Shown: piece after piece, positions 5,819 through 11,604 of the stretch
Position numbering within the stretch: position 1 is the first letter of the stretch
Layout: every line of letters begins with the position of its first letter
Origin: Flavobacteriaceae bacterium
GTDB taxonomy: Bacteria; Bacteroidota; Bacteroidia; Flavobacteriales; Flavobacteriaceae
Assembly: GCA_016649785.1 (NCBI GenBank)
Contig: JAENXB010000077.1
Coordinates: 1 to 11,604 of the forward strand
Direction: 5' to 3'
Length of the DNA: 11,604 nucleotides
Program-made: the position numbers and the translations under genes
The notes under the pieces: model-generated
Told to the model about the DNA's origin: nothing
Database searches by the model: none
The model's input: only the letters and a program-made list of their open reading frames with translations

Positions 5819-8800
5819 ATGCTTAATAAAATTATACGGTTTTCCATAACCAACAAACTGGTCATTGGGTTGCTAACTTTCGGGTTGATGCTTTGGGGCG
5901 TCTATTCTTTAATGCAACTTCCTGTAGATGCCGTTCCCGATATTACCAACAACCAGGTACAGGTTATTACAACTTCTCCCAATCTGGCTGCCGTAGAGGT
6001 AGAACGGCTTATTACTTTTCCTGTAGAGATAACAATGGCTACCATCCCTGAAATAGAAGAAATTCGTTCCTTTTCACGTTTTGGACTTTCTGTAGTAACT
6101 ATTGTTTTTAAAGAAGATACAGACATTTACTGGGCCCGTCAACAGGTTAATGAAAGACTTACCGAGGCACAAGCTCAAATTCCTCCTTCAGCAGGAAAAG
6201 CTGGTATAGCACCTTTAACTACAGGTCTGGGAGAAATTTACCAATATGTAATCACTACCAAAGAAGGATACGAAAATGAATACGATGCCACAGAGCTCAG
6301 AACCATTCAGGATTGGATTATCAAGCGTCAATTATTGGGAACTCCCGGCATTGCCGATGTAAGTAGCTTTGGAGGGTATTTAAAGCAATATGAAATAGCC
6401 ATAACGCCTGAAAAGCTAAATGCCATGGATGTTTCTATAAGTGATATTTTCACAGCTTTGGAAGCAAATAATGAGAATACCGGTGGTGCTTATATAGAAA
6501 AAGGAGATAATGCCTTGTTTATACGAAGTGAAGGCCTGGTAAATAGCCTTGAAGATATTGGTAACATTGTAGTTAAAAACAATCCCAATGGCAGCCCGGT
6601 CCTAATTAAAGATGTGGCAAAAGTGCAATTTGGTAGTGCTGTAAGATATGGAGCAGCTACACGTAATGGAAAGGGGGAAGTGGTAAGTGCAATCGTCATG
6701 ATGCTCAAAGGCGCAAATTCTGCCGAGGTTATCAAAAGTATTAAGCTTAAAATGGAGGAGATCAGGAAAACCTTACCCGAAGGAGTAGTGATAGAGCCAT
6801 TTTTAGATAGGACAAAATTGGTGGATAATGCAACCGGCACGGTAACAAAAAACTTATTGGAAGGTGCCCTTATCGTGATCTTCGTTTTACTGTTATTGTT
6901 AGGGAATCTACGAGCGGGACTAATTACAGCTTCTGTTATTCCATTAGCCCTGCTTTTTGCCTTTGGGATGATGAATGTATTTGGTGTTTCTGCAAATCTT
7001 ATGAGTTTGGGGGCCATAGATTTTGGATTGATAGTAGATGGAGCCGTAATTATTGTGGAAGCTACATTGTTCCATCTGGGAGCATTAAAACTCAGCAGAA
7101 AACTTACTCAAAAGGAAATGGACGAGGAAGTATATCAATCTGCCAGTAAGATTAGAAATTCTGCGGCATTTGGGGAAATAATAATTTTAATCGTGTATTT
7201 ACCAATTCTTGCTTTGGTGGGTACCGAGGGTAAAATGTTTGGTCCTATGGCGCAAACCGTAAGTTTCGCAATTTTAGGGGCATTTATTTTGTCCTTAACC
7301 TACGTTCCTATGATGTCGGCTCTGGCTTTAAGTAAAAACACTTCTCATAAACCAAATATTTCCGATAAAATAATGGCATTCTTCAATAGCATTTATTCTC
7401 CCTTAATTAAGAAAGCAATCAATTTTCGCGTGGGTGTTTTATTGATAACAGCTGGATTATTTGCTCTTTCATTGATGGTTTTCAGTTCTATGGGGGGTGA
7501 ATTTATACCAACCTTGGAAGAAGGCGATTTCGCGGTGGAAACCCGTGTAATGACCGGTAGCTCACTTAAAAACACCATAGCGGCAACCACAATGGCTGAA
7601 CGAATTTTGTTAGAAAATTTTCCTGAAGTTGAACAGGTTGTGTCCAAAATTGGTTCAGGAGAAATCCCTACAGATCCCATGCCTATTGAAGCTGCCGATT
7701 TGATGATCATTTTAAAAGATAAGGACGATTGGACCTCAGCCTCTTCCAGAGAAGAACTTGCCGATAAAATGAGTGAGGCTTTAGAAGTTATTCCAGGGGT
7801 AACCTTTGGTTTTCAGCAACCTATTCAAATGAGATTTAATGAACTAATGACAGGAGTACGGCAGGATGTTGCAATTAAAATTTACGGGGAAGATTTGGAA
7901 GAACTCTCAAATTATGCCCGCCAAATAGGTGGAATTGCAGAAGGTGTAGATGGTGCCGCCGATATTTATATCGAGGAGGTTACCGGAGTAGCACAAATTG
8001 TCATTAAGTTTAAAAGAGATCAAATTGCCAAATACGGTTTAAATATTAGAGCTGTAAATCAAAGTATTCAAACAGCGTTTGCAGGTGCCTCAGCCGGTTT
8101 GGTATATGAAGGAGATAGACGTTTTGATATGGTTGTGAGGTTAGATAAGCCAAACAGGAATAATCTTGAAAGTGTGCAGAACCTTTATCTCACAGCTCCG
8201 GATGGAAGAGAAATTCCGCTAAATCAAGTTGCGGAAATCACTATCGAAGATGGCCCGTATCAAATTCAGCGGGATAACACACATAGAAGAATTGTGGTAG
8301 CATTTAATGTGCGGAATCGGGATGTAGAAAGTGTGGTAGAGGAGATAAGCGCGAAAATTGACGGACAAATAAATTTTGAACCGGGATATAGTGTTGGATA
8401 TGGCGGGCAATTTGAAAATTTACAGGAAGCTACAAAACGCCTGAGTTATGCCGTACCTTTGGCATTACTGCTTATTTTTATCTTGCTTTATTTCACTTTT
8501 GGCTCCATAAAACAGGGATTATTGATTTTTACTGCAATTCCACTATCCGCTATTGGAGGAATATTCGCCCTATATATAAGAGGTATGCCTTTTAGTATTT
8601 CTGCGGGAGTAGGTTTTATAGCACTTTTTGGAGTAGCAGTTTTAAATGGCATTGTATTAATTGCAGAATTTAACCGACTCAAAAAAGAGGGTATGACAAA
8701 TGTTCTTCCGCGAATTTATCAGGGGACCAAGACCAGATTACGGCCTGTTATAATGACTGCTGCTGTGGCTTCGTTCGGTTTCTTGCCTATGGCAATTTCG

Positions 8801-10207
8801 GGATCTTCGGGAGCAGAGGTGCAACGTCCGCTTGCAACAGTAGTAATTGGAGGCTTAATATCTGCCACTTTATTAACTTTAATTGTCCTTCCTATCCTCT
8901 ACTATTATTTTGAAAAAGGAATAAAGAAAACACCTAAGGCTGCAATTCTATTGTTGATTTTTGGATTAGGATTTGGAAATACAGGTTTTTCACAGGAAGT
9001 ACAACCTGAGAAAAATTATAAATCCCTGGATGAATTGATTCATACTGCTGTTAATAACAATCCTGAGTTGCAGGCTTCAAAATATGAAACACAACAAACT
9101 ATAGCATTACAAGGCACAAGTTGGAATCTTCCCAATACCGAATTTAATGCGGAATATGGGCAAACAAATAGTATTTATGATGATGATTTACGTTTTAGTG
9201 TAAGTCAGAGGTTTGCTTTTCCAACCGTTTATACCGGGAGAAGTAAACTTAATAAAGCTCAGGTAAAGAGCAGCGGGTTTCTGGAAGCACAAACTAAAAA
9301 TGAATTAATTGCCAGGGTAAAATCTGCCTATTTTAATTTATTGTTCGAAAAAAGCAGGCAGGAAATATTTTTATTGCAGGACAGTATTTATAAGAATTTT
9401 AATCGTGCGGCAGAAATCCGGTTTAAAACCGGAGAAAGTAATTTGTTGGAAAGAGCTACTGCAGGTTCAAGGGTTGCGGAAATAAAAGTGCAACAGGAAG
9501 AAAACAAAACGGCCATCAGAAGCTATCAAAATCAATTAATGGAACTGCTTAATGTTGAAGAAAGCGTTGAGGTTAAAGTTGTGGAGTTGAAGGCTTTAGT
9601 TCAGGATAATTTATTAATTTCTGAAAGCGATAGTCTGCAGAATCCAACTTTACAATGGTACAGGCAACAAATAGAAATTTCCCGCCTGGAAAACTCGGTG
9701 GAAAGTTTAAAATTATTACCGGAGTTAACCCTCGGCTATTTTAATCAGTCATTTAATGGTCCCGGTCAAAATTTAGCCGGAGATCCGGTGGTTTTTGATT
9801 CTTCCGATAGGTTTTCAGGAGTGATGCTTGGATTATCCATTCCTGTTTGGGCAAAACCACAATTTTCAAGAATCAAAGCAGGGAAATTAAAAATGAAAGA
9901 AAATGCCGCCAGATATGAGGCGATGAACGATAAAATGAACACACAATTTCGAATGTTGTTGGATCGAATGGATCAACTTCAAAAAAGCATTGTTTATTAT
10001 TCCGAAAATGCTATCCCTCAGGCAAAGTTAATATTTAAACAGGCACAAAGAGGTTTCAAAGAGGGGGAAGTTGGCTACGTGGAATATATTCAGGGTCTGG
10101 ACAGAGCAGCTAAAATAGAAATTGATTATTTGGAAATAATCAATCAATACAATCAAACAAAAACAGAATTAGAATTCACTACGGGGATTCTGAATAAAAA
10201 ATACTAA
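5819..10207 (+). CDS. CzcA/CusA-family heavy-metal RND efflux pump fused to a TolC-like outer-membrane factor
   Basis: A single 1462-residue chain. Residues 1 to about 1034 form a complete heavy-metal RND transporter: TM1 at about 12-30, TM2-6 from about 349 to 500, TM7 at about 538-555, and TM8-12 from about 877 to 1030, with two large periplasmic loops between. TM4 carries DFGLIVDGAVIIVE, with D401, D407 and E414 equivalent to the proton-relay residues D402, D408 and E415 of CzcA. This form is associated with divalent cations (Zn, Co, Cd) and not the Cu/Ag class. At 1036-1059 lies KKTP followed by a hydrophobic run ending GFSQ, resembling a retained signal peptide. Residues about 1060-1462 are a TolC/CzcC-type outer membrane efflux protein (LDELIHTAVNNNPELQ...; long coiled-coil helices in two repeats). 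Such fusions are known in Bacteroidota. The adaptor gene starts one base after the stop. No frameshift is seen. Confidence 0.95.
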   Translation: MLNKIIRFSITNKLVIGLLTFGLMLWGVYSLMQLPVDAVPDITNNQVQVITTSPNLAAVEVERLITFPVEITMATIPEIEEIRSFSRFGLSVVTIVFKEDTDIYWARQQVNERLTEAQAQIPPSAGKAGIAPLTTGLGEIYQYVITTKEGYENEYDATELRTIQDWIIKRQLLGTPGIADVSSFGGYLKQYEIAITPEKLNAMDVSISDIFTALEANNENTGGAYIEKGDNALFIRSEGLVNSLEDIGNIVVKNNPNGSPVLIKDVAKVQFGSAVRYGAATRNGKGEVVSAIVMMLKGANSAEVIKSIKLKMEEIRKTLPEGVVIEPFLDRTKLVDNATGTVTKNLLEGALIVIFVLLLLLGNLRAGLITASVIPLALLFAFGMMNVFGVSANLMSLGAIDFGLIVDGAVIIVEATLFHLGALKLSRKLTQKEMDEEVYQSASKIRNSAAFGEIIILIVYLPILALVGTEGKMFGPMAQTVSFAILGAFILSLTYVPMMSALALSKNTSHKPNISDKIMAFFNSIYSPLIKKAINFRVGVLLITAGLFALSLMVFSSMGGEFIPTLEEGDFAVETRVMTGSSLKNTIAATTMAERILLENFPEVEQVVSKIGSGEIPTDPMPIEAADLMIILKDKDDWTSASSREELADKMSEALEVIPGVTFGFQQPIQMRFNELMTGVRQDVAIKIYGEDLEELSNYARQIGGIAEGVDGAADIYIEEVTGVAQIVIKFKRDQIAKYGLNIRAVNQSIQTAFAGASAGLVYEGDRRFDMVVRLDKPNRNNLESVQNLYLTAPDGREIPLNQVAEITIEDGPYQIQRDNTHRRIVVAFNVRNRDVESVVEEISAKIDGQINFEPGYSVGYGGQFENLQEATKRLSYAVPLALLLIFILLYFTFGSIKQGLLIFTAIPLSAIGGIFALYIRGMPFSISAGVGFIALFGVAVLNGIVLIAEFNRLKKEGMTNVLPRIYQGTKTRLRPVIMTAAVASFGFLPMAISGSSGAEVQRPLATVVIGGLISATLLTLIVLPILYYYFEKGIKKTPKAAILLLIFGLGFGNTGFSQEVQPEKNYKSLDELIHTAVNNNPELQASKYETQQTIALQGTSWNLPNTEFNAEYGQTNSIYDDDLRFSVSQRFAFPTVYTGRSKLNKAQVKSSGFLEAQTKNELIARVKSAYFNLLFEKSRQEIFLLQDSIYKNFNRAAEIRFKTGESNLLERATAGSRVAEIKVQQEENKTAIRSYQNQLMELLNVEESVEVKVVELKALVQDNLLISESDSLQNPTLQWYRQQIEISRLENSVESLKLLPELTLGYFNQSFNGPGQNLAGDPVVFDSSDRFSGVMLGLSIPVWAKPQFSRIKAGKLKMKENAARYEAMNDKMNTQFRMLLDRMDQLQKSIVYYSENAIPQAKLIFKQAQRGFKEGEVGYVEYIQGLDRAAKIEIDYLEIINQYNQTKTELEFTTGILNKKY
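8924..8995 (+). other. Internal signal-peptide-like segment at the RND-TolC fusion junction
   Basis: This stretch encodes residues 1036-1059 of the fusion protein. It has a positively charged n-region (KKTPK), a hydrophobic core (AAILLLIFGLGFG) and a c-region NTGFSQ followed by E, exactly the layout of a flavobacterial signal peptide (compare the SFTQ end of the patatin protein's signal peptide). It sits just after the last RND membrane helix, whose C-terminus should be cytoplasmic, so it would re-thread the chain to the periplasm as a thirteenth helix or as a cleavable signal. Cleavage is inference. Confidence 0.6.
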
Positions 10208-10208
10208 A

Positions 10209-11411
10209 ATGAAAAATACTCTTTTAAAAATATCAGGATTACTTCTTGTTGCAACTGTTATAGGTTGTGGCAATTCAACAGAAAAAGAAGACAATAAAGC
10301 AACGCAAACGCAACATTCCGAAGAAAATGAAAACATCATAGAACTTTCTGACGGACAACTTAAAAACACGCAGATAGAAGTTGGCCAGGCAGAATTAAGA
10401 ACTTTAGGCAATGAAATAAGTGTGAATGGGATGATAGATGTGCCGCCCCAGGGAAATATTTCTATAAACATTCCTTATGGGGGATTTCTAAAATTCACTG
10501 AAATGTTACCGGGGAGCCGTGTTAAAAAAGGGCAATTGCTCGCGGTCATTGAAAATCCTGAATTTGTGGATATTCAACAAGAATATCTGGAAAGTCTTGC
10601 GGAAGGGGACTTTTTAAAAACTGAATTCGATCGGCAGAAAACTTTGTATGAGGAACAGGTGTCCTCTGCAAAAGTTTTCCAACAGGCAAAAAGTAAATAC
10701 AATTCCAATCGTGCACGAATTAGTGCTTTGGAAGAAAAATTGCGAATGATTGGTGTTAACTTAAAATCCCTTAGAACCGGTAAAATAAGTTCGGCAGTTA
10801 ATATTTATTCCCCGGTAAATGGACAAGTACGCGAGGTTTTTAGCAATATTGGGAAATACGTGGGACCTGAGGATAAAATAATGGACCTAACCGATGCAAA
10901 GGACCTTCATGTAGAGCTTACGGTTTATGAGAGTGATATAAATAAGGTGAAAAATGGTCAAAAAATTCGTTTTACTTTAGCGAATAAACCCGATAGCTGG
11001 AGAGAAGCGGAGGTGTATTTAATTGGAAGTGGTGTAAGGGAAGATCGAAGCATAACTGTTCACGGGCATTTAAAAGAGGAATATGATGACCTTTGGCCGG
11101 GAATGTTTGTGAATGCAAGAATTGAAACTGGTACCTCAAAAAGTTTCACTTTGCCTGAAGATGCCGTGGTTAGATTTAATTCTAAAAACTACATTTTTAT
11201 TAATATAGGTACTACCTCAGAAGATGGTGTTGTAAAAAATAATTATGAAATGCTAGAGGTTACTACCGGGATATCAGAAATGGGAATTATTCAGGTAAAT
11301 GCTGTTGAAAAAGGCGTGAATTTTGAGACTGCCAGGATTGTGATAAAAGATGCCAATACACTTTTGGCTACGGCCAAAAACAGCGAAGATGGTGGTGGAC
11401 ACGGGCATTAA
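10209..11411 (+). CDS. Periplasmic adaptor (membrane fusion) lipoprotein of the heavy-metal RND pump, CzcB/CusB type
   Basis: A 400-residue protein with a lipoprotein signal (MKNTLLKISGLLLVATVIGC; lipobox VIGC, lipidated C20). A charged linker follows, then the adaptor domains. The first lipoyl half is at about 82-115 (PYGGFLKFTEMLPGSRVKKGQLL). An alpha-helical hairpin that contacts the outer-membrane duct is at about 117-185. The second lipoyl half is at about 197-232 (NIYSPVNGQVREVFSNIGKYV). A beta-barrel (LHVELTVYESDINKVKNGQKI) and a membrane-proximal domain extend to about 385. The C-terminus ends EDGGGHGH, a short Gly/His tail that may bind metal. It links the RND pump to the TolC part of the preceding fusion protein. 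The ATG is one base after the pump stop codon, so translation is likely coupled. Metal specificity cannot be read from this subunit alone. Confidence 0.93.
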   Translation: MKNTLLKISGLLLVATVIGCGNSTEKEDNKATQTQHSEENENIIELSDGQLKNTQIEVGQAELRTLGNEISVNGMIDVPPQGNISINIPYGGFLKFTEMLPGSRVKKGQLLAVIENPEFVDIQQEYLESLAEGDFLKTEFDRQKTLYEEQVSSAKVFQQAKSKYNSNRARISALEEKLRMIGVNLKSLRTGKISSAVNIYSPVNGQVREVFSNIGKYVGPEDKIMDLTDAKDLHVELTVYESDINKVKNGQKIRFTLANKPDSWREAEVYLIGSGVREDRSITVHGHLKEEYDDLWPGMFVNARIETGTSKSFTLPEDAVVRFNSKNYIFINIGTTSEDGVVKNNYEMLEVTTGISEMGIIQVNAVEKGVNFETARIVIKDANTLLATAKNSEDGGGHGH

Positions 11412-11437
11412 GGTTAAGTTGATTAAAAAATTCCATT

Positions 11438-11604
11438 ATGAAAAAAACTGAAGATTTTTTAATACAAAAACAAGTAAAGCCAACCGCCATGCGTTTGTTG
11501 GTCTATAAATTCCTGTTAAAGCAATTGGTAGCCACCAGCCTTACCGATATCGAGCTTGCTTTTTACAAAGCGGAAAGGACTACGTTATACAGGACACTTA
11601 AAAC
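11438..11604 (+). CDS. Fur-family transcriptional regulator (N-terminal part; cut by window edge)
   Basis: An open frame from the ATG at 11438 to the window end gives 55 residues beginning MKKTEDFLIQKQVKPTAMRL. It resembles the N-terminal winged-helix domain of Fur/Zur/PerR proteins: a KPTAMRLLVYKFLL helix followed by SLTDIELAFYKAERTTLYRT, the helix-turn-helix with the conserved TxYRTL recognition-helix pattern. The metal-binding C-terminal half is outside the window, so the metal sensed cannot be told. It starts 26 nt after the adaptor stop with no terminator between, so it is probably the last gene of the efflux operon and may autoregulate it. Confidence 0.85.
   Translation, partial: MKKTEDFLIQKQVKPTAMRLLVYKFLLKQLVATSLTDIELAFYKAERTTLYRTLK

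Noticed and set aside
5819..10207. The 1462-residue frame as an assembly error joining two genes
   Set aside because: The frame is continuous, both halves are complete, the seam is a plausible membrane/signal segment, and similar fusions are known in Bacteroidota.
10169..10471. 100-codon minus-strand open frame across the pump-adaptor junction
   Set aside because: Antisense to two well-supported genes with no recognisable protein features.
1..11604. CRISPR arrays, tRNA/rRNA genes, insertion sequences, attachment sites
   Set aside because: No regularly spaced repeats, cloverleaf-like blocks, transposase motifs or integrase genes were seen on reading both strands.

Overview
The window looks like a chromosomal segment from a marine-type Flavobacteriaceae (Bacteroidota). 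The evidence is low-to-moderate GC, A-rich translation starts without Shine-Dalgarno sequences, TAnnTTTG-type -7 promoter boxes, an RND transporter fused to its TolC-like outer membrane partner, and protein sequences typical of that group. Genus cannot be fixed from the sequence alone. There is no tRNA, rRNA, CRISPR array, insertion sequence or phage gene in the window.

Layout: (1) Positions 1-1011, minus strand, hold a two-gene rim operon. A small retropepsin-like RimK-associated protease (RimB-like) overlaps by 29 nt the start of rimK, the ribosomal protein S6 glutamate ligase, whose 3' end lies outside the window. (2) Positions 1012-1303 are a divergent intergenic region. (3) Positions 1304-5323, plus strand, hold uvrC directly abutted (TAA then ATG) by a secreted patatin-like phospholipase with a POTRA domain and a C-terminal beta-barrel (type Vd autotransporter layout). 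(4) Positions 5417-11604, plus strand, hold a heavy-metal efflux operon. It comprises a small exported Cys/His-rich DUF6660-type protein, a giant CzcA/CusA-TolC fusion, a lipoprotein periplasmic adaptor with a His-rich tail, and the start of a Fur-family regulator cut by the window edge.

How the genes fit together: the metal operon encodes a complete tripartite pump in two polypeptides. The inner-membrane RND pump and outer-membrane duct are made as one 1462-residue chain, and the adaptor is the second. A candidate metal-binding periplasmic protein comes first and a candidate metal-responsive repressor last. The TM4 signature of the pump (D401, D407, E414) points to divalent cations such as Zn, Co or Cd rather than Cu/Ag. 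The rim pair is a post-translational ribosome-tuning module. uvrC is the nucleotide-excision-repair endonuclease, and its link with the patatin gene appears to be only transcriptional.

The most interesting points are the internal signal-peptide-like segment at the pump-duct fusion junction, the Cys-rich small protein, and a recurring promoter geometry. A -7 box ends 5 nt before the start codon at uvrC and at the Cys-rich gene, and a degenerate version occurs at the rimB-like gene, implying leaderless or near-leaderless mRNAs. A cluster of TTGC/GCAA half-sites covers the metal-operon promoter and could be its operator.
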